64,000 nt of DNA from Planctomycetales bacterium (GCA_028285345.1 JANQPT010000029.1:121523-185522); one strand, 5' to 3'; counted from the first letter of the stretch, positions 1 through 9,215 are shown. Notes: generated by a model from the letters alone, not told the origin. Translations and numbers: made by a program.

Positions 1-72
1 CGCAACTGAAACGCCCTAGCTTGCGCGGAGCCTCGTGACGGGGTTGATTCCGTTTTGAGAGAAGGAGTTGTA

Positions 73-474
73 ATGAAGTGCCTTCTGATCGTCCAAGCGA
101 GCACGTTTGAATCCATTGCGCGATCCAGCCAAAGACGGAGTACGCTCAGCGACAACCTGTTTTTGATCACGTGGATGGGTCTAATCGTGGCGTTTTGGAT
201 TGGACTGTATTACTTCGACAAATGGAGAAAGCGCTATATTGGGACCGGTGGAAACGCACGAAGCCTCTTCTACGAACTCTGTTCGGCGCACCAGCTCACG
301 CGTCATGAACGCTCGATGTTGATGAAAGCCGTCAATGCTCAACCAGAGACCGATTTGCCGGCCGTGTTTGTGGATCCGAGGATTCTGGAGAACTGCTTCA
401 CCGCTCCGGCATTTGACACGGCCAGCTATCGTGCTCTTTCAAAGAAGATTTTTGGCAGCGTCCACGCCAAATAG
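73..474 (+). CDS. hypothetical membrane protein, 133 aa
   Basis: I do not recognise the family. The ATG at 73 is preferred over an upstream in-frame TTG at 55 because GAAGGAG lies at 61-67, five bases before it. Residues 29-48 form one clear hydrophobic segment (LFLITWMGLIVAFWIGLYYF), followed by a basic stretch (DKWRKR), which suggests a single-pass protein with a cytoplasmic C-terminus. The C-terminal 80 residues are soluble, with Arg/Glu-rich helices and the stretch LFYELCSAHQLTRHERS, which reads like a small helical regulatory domain. It is followed by another small membrane protein on the same strand. No function is assigned. Confidence 0.6.
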   Translation: MKCLLIVQASTFESIARSSQRRSTLSDNLFLITWMGLIVAFWIGLYYFDKWRKRYIGTGGNARSLFYELCSAHQLTRHERSMLMKAVNAQPETDLPAVFVDPRILENCFTAPAFDTASYRALSKKIFGSVHAK

Positions 475-638
475 GCGGCAACCGACCGTGATGTTTTGAG
501 ACAGAACGCCGCCGATTCCCCTCTTGTCCGATCACCGCAATTTTGAGAAGATTCGCCCCCTGAACGGGGAGTCCGCCGCCACAATGTGCGCGCGGCGTCA
601 ACCCTCATGAACTCTGGTCTTCACAGTTGGTGCGACAG

Positions 639-971
639 ATGCGGCGCTTGATCGCGATCATGACCGGCATGCTCTTGGGCGGCGTCTTAGTGTACGTCGC
701 TTTCGAGTATCACGTTGTCCGCACAGACAAGACCGTCTATTTGATTCCGAAGCGCAGCGCCGGCCTGACCGATGCCTACGTGGACATTCGGGATTGGACG
801 GCCTCGCAGTGGAAAGATCATCCCGTTTTGGTGGAAAACATGATTGCCGACGGCCACGGCGAGTTGGTCGGCGGTTCGTTTGCCGGGGGCCTGCTGAACG
901 AGTTCGTCGCACCCTTCACGCAAGACGGGCAATCGACTAAACGACCGTGGTGGAGATCAAACGACGACTAA
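639..971 (+). CDS. hypothetical signal-anchored protein, 110 aa
   Basis: Small protein with an N-terminal signal anchor (LIAIMTGMLLGGVLVYVAF, about residues 4-22), then a short predicted extracytoplasmic domain with VVRTDKTVYLIPKRSAGL and YVDIRDWTASQWKDHP. I take the ATG at 639; TTG 627 and GTG 630 are in-frame alternatives. The 3' end overlaps the longest reading of the next gene (GTG 947) by 25 bp, so the two may be co-translated. The overall pattern (anchor, basic residues, then a conserved WDWxxxxW-like stretch) recurs in planctomycete hypothetical proteins, but that is recollection and not a search result. No function is assigned. Confidence 0.55.
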   Translation: MRRLIAIMTGMLLGGVLVYVAFEYHVVRTDKTVYLIPKRSAGLTDAYVDIRDWTASQWKDHPVLVENMIADGHGELVGGSFAGGLLNEFVAPFTQDGQSTKRPWWRSNDD

Positions 972-2770
972 CGCGTTGTCCCTCCCAAACAAGCCGCACT
1001 CCCGCAACGACTCAGATTTCCAGTCTCCAGGGCCATTCACCGGTGAGTAATCTGCCCGCCTCTATTCCCGCCTCCCCCGCCCAGAGGCCGACGTCTCAGC
1101 ATGAAATGGTTCCGCTCGACTGTCGCGACACGCGCTGGTTTGTCAGGCGGGACGTCAAGCATCTGCTGCTCGGGCCGCAGGGTCTCAAGCGTGACGAGTG
1201 GAACCAACGCGGCGACCTCCAAGTCGTCAAGAGCGGCCCTCACCGCGAAGTGATCCGCATCGAAGTCCAAGGCCGGGCGTATTACGTCAAGCACAACAAG
1301 ATCGGATCGATCAAGCCGCTGCTGCAAAACTTGATTAGGCCTTCGAAAGCGGCCCATGAAGATCGCATCGCGCAGCGCGTGCGGGCGCTCGGGATTCCCA
1401 CGTTCGAAACGGTCGCACGCGGCGAGACGCGCCGGCAAGGGCTGTTGCAGGATAGCTACCTCATCAGCCCGGAAATCCCGGACACGGAACCTCTGGACCG
1501 CTTTTTGAAGGAAACGTTTCGATCGCTTCCCGCGTCCGACCAGACGCGGCGACGGCACGAACTCGCCAGGACGCTCGGCAGATTCACCGCGCAGTTGCAC
1601 CGAGCCGGAATCACGCACCGTGATTTCCATGCGGGCAATATTCTCATCCGATGTCGCCACGATGAACCGTTGCGGCTCTGGTTGATCGACTTGCACGGCG
1701 TGCATCTCGGTGAACCGCTTAGCTATCGATCTGCCAGACAAAACCTGGCGCTGCTGCACCAGTTTTTTGCCACCAACTCGACCCGGTCAGACCGCCTCCG
1801 GTTCTTTCGAGCATACTACGAGGCGACGGAGACAGATTCTCCGTTCAAAGCCGCGGCTGCGGACGTGCAGGCTTACTGTTGGCGGCGAGCACATCGTCAC
1901 TGGGCCCGCAAGGACCGCAAATGGAAGTCCGGAACGCGTCATCTCCGGAAGCTGCGGGCCGGCGATAACCAAGGGCGGGGTTTGACTGAGTTGGGTGCGG
2001 AATTCCTCAATGCCGCATGCCGTGATCCCGACCAGCTGTTTGAGTCCGCCGATGCATGGTACAAACGGTCTGCGAAGCGTCGCGTCGCGGCAATTACACT
2101 GAACGCCTTGCCGGGACGGCGGCGGGCATATCTGAAGCGAATCGAACTACGGAACTTCTCCGCCCGCATCTCGCAGCGGTTGGGGCGCTCCAGCGTCCGT
2201 CGTGCATGGGAAAACGGACATGCGCTGCTGCGGCGATCGATCGCCACGCCATGTCCGCTGCTGTTTGCGGAATCAGCCGCCGGTGCCACGGTGCGGCAGT
2301 ATCTCTTAACGGAGGCGATCCCGGACTCGCTAACGCTGTTTGCATGGCATCAGCAACGGCCAGCGGATGGCTCCTCCATCGAGCGACGCCGCTGGATGAG
2401 AAGGATCAGCGACCGTTTGGCACGGCAAATCCGATGGCTGCATGAGTGCGGCTTCGAGCACCGTGATCTCAAATCAAAAAACATTCTCGTATCGAGCAAG
2501 CCGGACGATGTCCAAACCTGGCTGCTCGACCTGGAAGCAGTGAGGCGATGGCGAATCGTGCCAGATCTTCGCAGGATTCAAAACCTCTCGCGGCTGAATG
2601 CGTCGTCGCTGTCGGTGCCGGAGATTCGCCTCAGCGATCGATTGAGATTTCTCAAAACCTATCTGGGATCGGCGTATTCAGGTGAATGGAAGCGGAGTTG
2701 GCGAAAGATTGAGGCCCGTACGAGACGAAAAATTGTTAAGAACCGAAAAAACAGTCGTCCGCTGAGCTGA
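947..2770 (+). CDS. tandem lipopolysaccharide-kinase-like (WaaP/InaA fold) protein
   Basis: The protein has two complete kinase-like domains. Domain 1 (about residues 60-320) has the N-lobe lysine in AYYVKHNK, the helix glutamate in AAHEDRIAQRV, the catalytic loop THRDFHAGNIL near residue 224 and the metal-binding aspartate in WLIDLHGV. Domain 2 (about 370-600) repeats the same order: RRAYLKRI, RRAWENGHALL, EHRDLKSKNIL near 504 and WLLDLEAV. This matches the WaaP/RfaP/InaA (Kdo-kinase-like) group, which phosphorylates sugar residues of lipid-anchored glycans. There is no signal peptide, so it should act in the cytoplasm. The start is uncertain: GTG 947 overlaps the previous gene, GTG 1043 has a weak AGGG upstream, and ATG 1106 also keeps domain 1 intact. 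The basic C-terminus (RKIVKNRKN) may bind membranes. The tandem arrangement is unusual. Confidence 0.8.
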   Translation: MVEIKRRLTRCPSQTSRTPATTQISSLQGHSPVSNLPASIPASPAQRPTSQHEMVPLDCRDTRWFVRRDVKHLLLGPQGLKRDEWNQRGDLQVVKSGPHREVIRIEVQGRAYYVKHNKIGSIKPLLQNLIRPSKAAHEDRIAQRVRALGIPTFETVARGETRRQGLLQDSYLISPEIPDTEPLDRFLKETFRSLPASDQTRRRHELARTLGRFTAQLHRAGITHRDFHAGNILIRCRHDEPLRLWLIDLHGVHLGEPLSYRSARQNLALLHQFFATNSTRSDRLRFFRAYYEATETDSPFKAAAADVQAYCWRRAHRHWARKDRKWKSGTRHLRKLRAGDNQGRGLTELGAEFLNAACRDPDQLFESADAWYKRSAKRRVAAITLNALPGRRRAYLKRIELRNFSARISQRLGRSSVRRAWENGHALLRRSIATPCPLLFAESAAGATVRQYLLTEAIPDSLTLFAWHQQRPADGSSIERRRWMRRISDRLARQIRWLHECGFEHRDLKSKNILVSSKPDDVQTWLLDLEAVRRWRIVPDLRRIQNLSRLNASSLSVPEIRLSDRLRFLKTYLGSAYSGEWKRSWRKIEARTRRKIVKNRKNSRPLS

Positions 2771-2810
2771 ATTGACGCGGACATGACCATGAGATTGCAC
2801 ATCGGCAAGG

Positions 2811-3812
2811 ATGCCATTGTTGACTGAAAGTCCCCACTACCGGTCCCCGTCCCGCACACGGGCCGCATTGAAGCAGTTGATTTGCCCATTGATTTCGCGA
2901 TGGGTCTACATCTGCGTCTGCGCGCTTGTTGGTTTGATCTCGGCAGGTTGCCACACCCCTGGAAACGGGGGCGGAATCGCCGGGTTTCTCAGTGGCGGGA
3001 AAAAAGATGACGGCCTGCCGACTCGACACTCAGTCACTGCTGATCAACTTGTGGTGATGAGCGATTTGAGGCTGGGAGGGCACCACCCTCTGGTCGAAGA
3101 GCTCAAGCTACTGCGGGATCAAGTCCACGAAACGCTGCAGTTGCCGCCGGACGAAGATGCGGAGCAAGTCACCGTCTACTTGTTTTCAGACGAGATGGCG
3201 TACCGAAAGTACATCGGGGAAACCTATCCCGGTCTGCCGTTTCGACGCGCCTATTTCATCGGCACGCCGGAAAAACTCGCCGTGTATACGTTCTGGGGCG
3301 AGCGGATTCGGGAAGACCTGCGGCACGAGTATACGCACGGGCTGCTACACGCTTCGCTGAGGACGGTCCCGCTCTGGTTGGATGAAGGACTGGCCGAATA
3401 CTTCGAAGTTCCCGGCCCCGAACCGGGATCCGTCAACAATGAATATGCCGTCCGGCTCGCGCGAGCCGTGCAGAGCGGATGGCGGCCCGATATTCGCCGT
3501 CTCGAACAATTGGAGAAAGTAGAGCAGATGCACCGCGCGGACTACCGCGAGTCCTGGGCCTGGGTGCATTTCATGCTGCAAAACAACCCCGACGGCAAGG
3601 CGGTCTTGCTCGACTATTTGCAGGAACTGCACCAGACCGACGAGCCGAGCAAGCTCAGCGACGCGTTGGTCGCGGTTTTGCCTGAGGCGGACGCGCGGTT
3701 CTTGAACTACGTCGCCTCGCTCAATACGTACCGCCGCTGGCTCTCGACACCCGAGGGGCAAATCACCAATCACAAGCGCCGCGGCACGATCTCTCGCGCC
3801 AACGCTCCGTGA
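2811..3812 (+). CDS. lipoprotein zinc metallopeptidase-like protein (DUF1570/peptidase MA-like)
   Basis: The protein is 333 aa. A long basic N-region leads into a hydrophobic segment ending in the lipobox LISAGC (Cys about residue 45), so it is predicted to be a lipoprotein. The gluzincin signature is complete: HEYTHGLLH supplies HExxH, and DEGLAEYFE about 20 residues later supplies the third ligand. This layout is typical of the DUF1570/peptidase MA-like family found often in planctomycetes; substrates are unknown. GGCAAGG just before ATG 2811 serves as ribosome binding site. It follows the WaaP-like kinase by 40 bp and could be co-transcribed. It is convergent with uvrB, with repeat DNA between. 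An active peptidase is inferred from the intact motif only. Confidence 0.75.
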   Translation: MPLLTESPHYRSPSRTRAALKQLICPLISRWVYICVCALVGLISAGCHTPGNGGGIAGFLSGGKKDDGLPTRHSVTADQLVVMSDLRLGGHHPLVEELKLLRDQVHETLQLPPDEDAEQVTVYLFSDEMAYRKYIGETYPGLPFRRAYFIGTPEKLAVYTFWGERIREDLRHEYTHGLLHASLRTVPLWLDEGLAEYFEVPGPEPGSVNNEYAVRLARAVQSGWRPDIRRLEQLEKVEQMHRADYRESWAWVHFMLQNNPDGKAVLLDYLQELHQTDEPSKLSDALVAVLPEADARFLNYVASLNTYRRWLSTPEGQITNHKRRGTISRANAP

Positions 3813-3840
3813 GACGTTGTAGCGACGTCGAGCTTTCTCG

Positions 3841-3888
3841 TTCCCAAGCTCCAGCTTAGGAAAGCTCGTGTGCGAAGCTCAGCTTCGC
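3841..3888. repeat. two REP-like palindromes
   Basis: At 3841-3862 the arms TTCCCAAGCT and AGCTTAGGAA flank a CC centre with one mismatch. At 3872-3888 GCGAAGCT and AGCTTCGC form perfect 8-bp arms around one base. The core cgaagct/agcttcg recurs at 47.9 kb in this window, so this looks like a dispersed intergenic palindrome family. It lies between convergent genes and could also act as a bidirectional hairpin terminator. Confidence 0.55.
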
Positions 3889-3958
3889 TCCCTCCTCGTT
3901 TGCCGGCCGAAGCATACGATTGAACGCGGGCTAGTGTTCCATCAATGCGAAACCTTCG

Positions 3959-4031
3959 TGTGCCACTGGCTCTGCCAGTGCTTTTAAGTCTTTCAGCAAG
4001 CGGACCCTGCACTGGCGAAGCCAGTGGCACA
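3959..4031. repeat. compound inverted repeat, BIME/MITE-like, 73 bp
   Basis: The left arm is 3959-3981 (TGTGCCACTGGC, spacer, GCCAGTGC) and the right arm is 4009-4031 (GCACTGGC, spacer, GCCAGTGGCACA). The arms are reverse complements except for the three central bases, and each arm is itself a 7-bp hairpin (CACTGGC/GCCAGTG; in the right arm GCACTGGC/GCCAGTGG). The rest of the 3813-4116 gap holds only the palindromes at 3841-3888. I see no gene there. Confidence 0.65.
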
Positions 4032-4116
4032 CAGCCCGAAAACTACCACCTGACAGACTACTAGCCACAACGAAGCAAAGCTTTGCAACTTCGGCCTGGG
4101 AGCCAGAAGTATCTGC

Positions 4117-6207
4117 TCAATCTCTTGCCCGAGGCTTCGGCACACGCTTGCCGCCACTCCGACGGCGTCCGCGTGACTTCTTCGTTTGTGGTTTGACCAT
4201 TTCCCCCGCACGTTGTTCGTCATCGGTTAGCGGCTGTCCGAGTTGTTGTTTGAGCTGCAACACACGGTCGCGCAGTTCGGCAGCACGCTCGAATTGCAGA
4301 TCTTCGGCGGCGGTCAGCATTTCCGCCTCGAGTTCGTTGACGAATTCCTGCGTCACGTATTGCTGCTCGTCGGCAATTCCCGCTGCGGCCTGCTCCACAT
4401 GCCGCGCCTCGATTTCCTCTTCAATCCCGCGATGAATTGCCTTGCGAATCGTTTCCGGCGTGATGCCGTGCTGCTCGTTATAAGCGAGCTGCAATTCGCG
4501 GCGGCGCTCGGTTTCGTCGATTGCCCGCTGCATGCTCTCTGTGACCTGATCCGCATAGAGGATCACTTCGGCATTGACGTTCCGCGCGGTCCGGCCAATG
4601 GTTTGGATCAAACTCGTTTCGCTGCGCAAAAACCCCTCCTTGTCCGCGTCGAGAATCGTCACCAACGAGACCTCCGGAAGATCGAGTCCTTCGCGGAGCA
4701 GATTGACCCCGATGAGCGCGTCGAACTTGTGCTCGCGCAATTCGCGAAGAATCTCCACTCGCTCAATGGCATCCAGTTCCGAGTGCAGCCACTTGCAGCG
4801 AATTCCTTCTTCCGACAAGTAGCGTGTCAGCTGTTCGGCGAGCCGCTTGGTGAGCGTCGTCACCAGTACACGTTCCTGTTTGTCGGCCCGCGCGCGGATT
4901 TGTTCCATCAAGTGCGGAACCTGACCGCGGGCAGGCTCGATGTGAATGACCGGATCGACCAGTCCGGTCGGACGGATCACTTGCTCCACAAATTCGCCTT
5001 CGGTCTGCTCCAATTCCCAATCGCTCGGGGTGGCGGAGACATACACGATCTGATTCAACCGCTGCCGCCATTCGTCGAATTTCAGCGGGCGATTATCGAG
5101 TGCCGACGGCAAACGAAAGCCGTGCTCAACCAGCGTCGTTTTCCGGGAGTGGTCTCCGGCAAACATCGCGCGGACTTGCGGGCAGGTGACATGTGACTCG
5201 TCGATGAATGCCAGAAAATCGTCCGGGAAAAAGTCCATGAGCGTATCCGGCGGCTCGCCCGGATTGCGGCCCGATAGAGGCCGGCTGTAGTTCTCGATGC
5301 CGGGACAATAGCCGACCTCTTGCAGCATCTCCATGTCGAACCGCGTCCGGGCAGACAATCGCTGCGCTTCGAGGAGCTTTCCGGACTCACGCAGTTCCCG
5401 GACTCGCTGTCCCAGTTCGTCCTCGATCGCGGAGATCGCCTGCGTGATCCGCTCTTGCGGCATCACAAAATGCTTGGCGGGAAAGATATAGACCTCGTCG
5501 AGAACTCGGGCCTCTTGGCCGGTGAGAGGGTTCACGATCGAGAGCTTCTCGATCTCGTCACCCCACAGCTCGATGCGGTAGGCGAATTCTTCATACGCCG
5601 GCCAGCACTCGACGACATCGCCTCTCACGCGGACAATGCCGCGCTGAAAGCTCACGTCATTGCGGTCGTATTGGATGTCGATCAGTTTGAGCAGCATCTC
5701 GTCCCGGTCGATCTCATCGCCGACGCGGAGCGGCAACATCATTTCCAGGTAGTCCTTGGGCGACCCCAGCCCGTAGATGCAGCTGACGCTGGCGACTACG
5801 ATCACGTCCCGGCGGCTGACGAGTGAACTCGTCGCCTGCAGCCGCAGACGGTCGATCTCTTCGTTGATCGACGCGTCCTTCTCGATGTAAATGTCCCGCT
5901 GCGGGATGTAGGCCTCCGGCTGGTAGTAGTCGTAATAGCTGACGAAATAGGAAACGGCGTTGTGCGGAAAGAATCCCTTGAACTCCGCATACAACTGCGC
6001 GGCGAGCGTCTTGTTGTGCGAGAGGACGAGTGTCGGCCGTTGTAATTGCTGAATGACGTTGGCCATGGTGAACGTCTTGCCCGAACCGGTCACGCCGAGC
6101 AGCACTTGCTCCTTGCGCTGCCCTTGGATTCCCTTCACGAGCGCATCGATGGCACCCGGTTGATCGCCTGCGGGTTGAAAGTCACTGCACAATTGGAATT
6201 GCGGCAT
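4117..6207 (-). CDS. uvrB: excinuclease ABC subunit UvrB
   Basis: UvrB is the DNA-damage verification helicase of nucleotide excision repair and works with UvrA and UvrC. The 696-aa product has the full set of landmarks: Walker [15 protein letters not shown] near residue 40, the beta-hairpin segment [12 protein letters not shown], the DESH helicase box near residue 340, the motif QTIGRTARN, and a C-terminal UVR motif ([20 protein letters not shown]) that contacts UvrC. A basic tail ([16 protein letters not shown]) follows. The length is normal for the family (about 670-700). ATG 6207 fits the conserved N-terminus ([13 protein letters not shown]). It is transcribed alone, divergent from the BFD-type gene across a 285-bp gap. 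Confidence 0.97.
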   Translation of the reverse strand: MPQFQLCSDFQPAGDQPGAIDALVKGIQGQRKEQVLLGVTGSGKTFTMANVIQQLQRPTLVLSHNKTLAAQLYAEFKGFFPHNAVSYFVSYYDYYQPEAYIPQRDIYIEKDASINEEIDRLRLQATSSLVSRRDVIVVASVSCIYGLGSPKDYLEMMLPLRVGDEIDRDEMLLKLIDIQYDRNDVSFQRGIVRVRGDVVECWPAYEEFAYRIELWGDEIEKLSIVNPLTGQEARVLDEVYIFPAKHFVMPQERITQAISAIEDELGQRVRELRESGKLLEAQRLSARTRFDMEMLQEVGYCPGIENYSRPLSGRNPGEPPDTLMDFFPDDFLAFIDESHVTCPQVRAMFAGDHSRKTTLVEHGFRLPSALDNRPLKFDEWRQRLNQIVYVSATPSDWELEQTEGEFVEQVIRPTGLVDPVIHIEPARGQVPHLMEQIRARADKQERVLVTTLTKRLAEQLTRYLSEEGIRCKWLHSELDAIERVEILRELREHKFDALIGVNLLREGLDLPEVSLVTILDADKEGFLRSETSLIQTIGRTARNVNAEVILYADQVTESMQRAIDETERRRELQLAYNEQHGITPETIRKAIHRGIEEEIEARHVEQAAAGIADEQQYVTQEFVNELEAEMLTAAEDLQFERAAELRDRVLQLKQQLGQPLTDDEQRAGEMVKPQTKKSRGRRRSGGKRVPKPRARD

Positions 6208-6409
6208 CGATTATTTGGATTCCTCCGCCTATTCGCTTGTCGACCTTTGTAACGAGGTTCGGCCACCGCCGGGTGCCCATCGCCGTATCATATTGAGATA
6301 GGGAACCCGTCAACGTGAGATTCCGCCGATAACCCATTGTATCGTAACCAGTTATCACGTCACTCGACAGTTGAAATACTCACCTTGCGAGCGTCTGTTT
6401 TGACTTGAT

Positions 6410-6437
6410 TTGACAGGTGAGATAGATTTGATAGAAT
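6410..6437 (+). promoter_or_regulatory. sigma70-type promoter for the BFD-like gene
   Basis: TTGACA at 6410-6415 and TAGAAT at 6432-6437 are separated by 16 bp. The predicted start of transcription would be near 6444, immediately before the Fur-box palindrome and about 50 bp before the ATG at 6493. Confidence 0.6.
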
Positions 6438-6449
6438 ACGGCAGTGCTA

Positions 6450-6466
6450 TTGAGACTCATTCTCAA
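6450..6466. promoter_or_regulatory. putative Fur box
   Basis: TTGAGACTCATTCTCAA is a perfect 6-5-6 inverted repeat (TTGAGA/TCTCAA). It closely resembles Fur operators of the TGAGAATnATTCTCA type. It sits just downstream of the -10 box and before the start codon of a bacterioferritin-associated-ferredoxin-like gene, a classical iron-repressed target. Iron-dependent repression is inferred. Confidence 0.65.
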
Positions 6467-6492
6467 CTCGATTATTGCTGGAGTTGTCATCC

Positions 6493-6765
6493 ATGGCCGA
6501 CTGGGCTGCACGAGTAACCGCCAATGTCGTTCAAGCGGTTTCCGTCATGGAACGAACGTCCCCAGGACAATGTGACGCAGAGGTCGTGTGTCGCTGCCTG
6601 GGAGTCACGTCGACGGAGCTCAATGATGCGCTCCAGCTCTACAACGCTGATTCCATCGAAGAACTGCGCGATCAAACCGGCGCCGGCGGGGGGTGCACCG
6701 CGTGCCACCGCGTTCTTAGGCAGGTGCTCTGCGCGCGCCGCGAGCAAGTCGTCGAGTCTCGCTGA
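6493..6765 (+). CDS. BFD-like [2Fe-2S] protein
   Basis: The 90-aa protein has four cysteines spaced C33-x-C35-x32-C68-x2-C71 (VVCRCLG and GGGCTACH). This is the spacing of the bacterioferritin-associated ferredoxin/NifU-central (BFD) [2Fe-2S] domain. Such proteins release iron from bacterioferritin or act as small electron carriers, and are normally induced by iron starvation. ATG 6493 is chosen over an in-frame TTG at 6475 because CTGGAG lies nine bases before it and the extra residues add nothing to the domain. The N-terminal 25 residues before the domain are poorly conserved-looking. A strong promoter and Fur-box palindrome precede it, supporting iron control. It is a monocistronic-looking unit. 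Confidence 0.85.
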   Translation: MADWAARVTANVVQAVSVMERTSPGQCDAEVVCRCLGVTSTELNDALQLYNADSIEELRDQTGAGGGCTACHRVLRQVLCARREQVVESR

Positions 6766-6880
6766 ACTTTGGCGGCTCGCCACTTTGACATTTGTGCATT
6801 TGCTCTCTTTTCGCTCGATCTGATAATCTGCCGATAGGCTTGTGCGACCAATTTCGGGTTCAGAGTGCGCGGTGAAATCA

Positions 6881-7711
6881 ATGAGAGCGGTCTCTACAGT
6901 GATTGCCTTAGCCGCCGCCGGTTGCTTCTGCTGTCACTCAGTTGGAGCAGAGCCGCGAATTCGCGTGCCGCAGCGTTTCAAGCAACTGTACCGCAAGGGC
7001 AACATGAAGGTCGAATTCTACGATCCTGAAACCGACCCCATGGAATACGAAGGGCACGCTTCATTCCAGTTAGAAGCTCGCACCCGATTCAATTACAAAT
7101 ACCGCTTCGTCACGCGCGGCGGGAAGCGCTATATTCGCATCACGCCGCAGGTCGTCGCTTTTGATTGGGAGATCCGACATGTCGTCAAGATTCCCAAATC
7201 ACACAACAACGACGGTCTGTGGGACGGCAAGTTGATGCTGCACGAATTGGACCATGTCGCCACCAGCACGGACCCCCGGGCGAAAATGCTGCTGGAACAC
7301 CTCCTGCGTTCGATCAAGACTGTCGAAAAGCCGTTTAAGCGGCGCGGCAAGGTCGAGCCCGCTGAAATCGAAAAGCTCGTCGACGAGGAACTCAACGCCC
7401 GCCGGGATGCATTGGTCGAACTGATCAAACACGTCAATCGAGATCTCGATCGCAAGACAGTGCATGGAGTCAAACCACTCAGCGATCGGGACGCCTTTTT
7501 CAAGAGCCTCTACACCAAGGAGGGGCTGGATCACTACGGATTTCCATACATTGGCGAAGCGTTGGAGCTTTTCGAGCGAAAAGACTATCGGAACGCGAAG
7601 CTGCTTCATCACTCCGGTGCCAAGAATCAGCGCTCTCCAATCGAGGACTCCAATCCCCCACAGCGCGCCACCTCTACGCGAAATCTCGTTCCAGGAAAGA
7701 CCGCCCAATGA
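6881..7711 (+). CDS. secreted protein with HExxH motif, function unknown
   Basis: The 276-aa product starts with a Sec signal peptide (MRAVSTVIALAAAGCFCCHS, cleavage after SVGA likely); ATG 6881 is preferred over GTG 6842 for that reason. The mature part contains a beta-rich region (FNYKYRFVTRGGKRYIRIT) and LMLHELDHVATSTDPRA, which has an HExxH arrangement, followed by long charged helices. An assigned zinc peptidase family is not evident, and no third ligand is obvious, so peptidase activity is only a possibility. The C-terminal 30 residues are low in structure. The stop overlaps the next start by ATGA (7708-7711), so it is translationally coupled to the DUF6807 gene. Confidence 0.6.
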   Translation: MRAVSTVIALAAAGCFCCHSVGAEPRIRVPQRFKQLYRKGNMKVEFYDPETDPMEYEGHASFQLEARTRFNYKYRFVTRGGKRYIRITPQVVAFDWEIRHVVKIPKSHNNDGLWDGKLMLHELDHVATSTDPRAKMLLEHLLRSIKTVEKPFKRRGKVEPAEIEKLVDEELNARRDALVELIKHVNRDLDRKTVHGVKPLSDRDAFFKSLYTKEGLDHYGFPYIGEALELFERKDYRNAKLLHHSGAKNQRSPIEDSNPPQRATSTRNLVPGKTAQ

Positions 7712-8934
7712 GGCTTCAACATTCGTTGCCGTTCGTCATTATCTGTTTGCTGTTCCTGAACGCGCAGGTGAAGGCTGCAGACGGGCTCTTACTGGAGTTG
7801 CAAGCCGGAGAAGTGGACCGAACGGAGACGCCGATCTATCTGACTCTCCCCAAGGCACTGCGAAGTGCTAAGGGCTTTTCGCTGACCTGTGAAGCGACTG
7901 GTCAGGAGGTCCCAGTGCAAAAGGTTGCGGATACTCACCCGCGCATTGTTTGGATGCTGGAAAAACCGCTGAAGGCAGGCCAAAGCCGCAGGTACCGCCT
8001 CCGGGCCAATGACCAGCCGGAATTCAAGCACAACGTGACCTGCACCGACAATGGACGCCAGTTCGTCGTAAGCGTCGCAGAAAAACCGGTTCTCACGTAC
8101 AACCATGCGGTTGTTGAGTCCAACGATCCCAAAACGCCCTACTACGCGCGCAGCGGCTATTTGCATCCGGTCTTCGCTCCGGATGGAACTGTGGTGACCG
8201 ACGATTTTGCGCCCGATCATCCACATCAGCACGGCATCATGTTCGCGTGGACAAATACGACATTCGAAGGCCGCAAGCTCAATTTCTGGGATCAGAAGGC
8301 GCAAACCGGACGAGTTGAACACGCCGCCGTTAAAGATCGCTACGACGGTCCGGTCTGCGGCGGATTTCGAGTGGAATTGAGGCATCTCGACCTCACCGCT
8401 CCGGGCGGACCCAAGCCGGTCTTGGACGAGACTTGGAATGTACGGGTCTACAACCGCAGCGACCGCTTTCTGTTCGACTTGGAGTCGATCCAGCGCGCCG
8501 CGGGAGAGAGTCCGCTACAGGTCAACAAGTACCACTACGGGGGAATGGCGATTCGCGGCCACCGCGATTGGCTGGATCTCGAAAAGGGAGATTTCTTGAC
8601 CAGCGAAGGCAAGACCCGCCAAAACGGAAACCACAGTCGCCCCAATTGGGTCTCGATTCATGGCCGGCTCAAAGGTGCTGATGACTACAGCGTGACAATC
8701 TTTAGTGACCCGCGCAACTTCCGCGCGCCGCAACCAGTGCGGCTGCATCCGAACAAGCCGTACTTCGTTTTCGCACCGCTTGTGCTCGGCCCATTTGAGA
8801 TCGGTGCAACACAGCCGTATCTGTCGCGATATCGCTACTTGATTGAAGCGCAGACTCCCAACGCAAACCTTAATCAGCAGGTGTGGAGCGACGTTGCAGA
8901 CCCTCCAAAGGTCCTGATTCTGCCTGAATCCTAG
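7708..8934 (+). CDS. secreted DUF6807 (PmoA-like) family protein
   Basis: The 408-aa protein has a signal peptide (LPFVIICLLFLNAQVKAADG). It carries the family landmarks: TPYYARSGYLHPVF, then DHPHQHGIMFAWTNT, NFWDQKAQTGRVEH near the middle and NYLxxPxGW-like late motifs (NWVSIHGRL, DPRNFRAPQPVR). In planctomycetes these proteins are annotated as PmoA-like from a loose name; they are not methane monooxygenase and probably bind or modify carbohydrates. The several His residues (HPHQHG) could bind metal. It is translationally coupled (4-bp overlap) to the preceding secreted HExxH protein, so the two are likely to be exported together. The substrate is unknown. Confidence 0.8.
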   Translation: MRLQHSLPFVIICLLFLNAQVKAADGLLLELQAGEVDRTETPIYLTLPKALRSAKGFSLTCEATGQEVPVQKVADTHPRIVWMLEKPLKAGQSRRYRLRANDQPEFKHNVTCTDNGRQFVVSVAEKPVLTYNHAVVESNDPKTPYYARSGYLHPVFAPDGTVVTDDFAPDHPHQHGIMFAWTNTTFEGRKLNFWDQKAQTGRVEHAAVKDRYDGPVCGGFRVELRHLDLTAPGGPKPVLDETWNVRVYNRSDRFLFDLESIQRAAGESPLQVNKYHYGGMAIRGHRDWLDLEKGDFLTSEGKTRQNGNHSRPNWVSIHGRLKGADDYSVTIFSDPRNFRAPQPVRLHPNKPYFVFAPLVLGPFEIGATQPYLSRYRYLIEAQTPNANLNQQVWSDVADPPKVLILPES

Positions 8935-9215
8935 CTCCAGCTCTGAGAAAGTCGCGACCTGCCGCGGTTCAGAAAAGGTTAACAATTGCAGCAAGCTGGA
9001 CGTGAGCGCGGCACTTCCCGAAATAGTTGCTTAACCCAAAGGCTTAAATAGAGTTGCGAAGCAGGGGCAGCATTTAGCCATTGCTGAGTCATTTACAAGT
9101 TATTAACAGACGTACGCAGCCGCAGCGGCTTTGAGATGACTGCGATACCTACGGTTAACAGAAAGTTAACGCGTTTTAGGGACTTTGCGCGGTTTGATCG
9201 TCGATGAGCAACAGG

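Noticed and set aside
4243..5196. 317-codon frame antisense to uvrB
   Set aside because: uvrB is unambiguous and the antisense frame has no motif or start signal.
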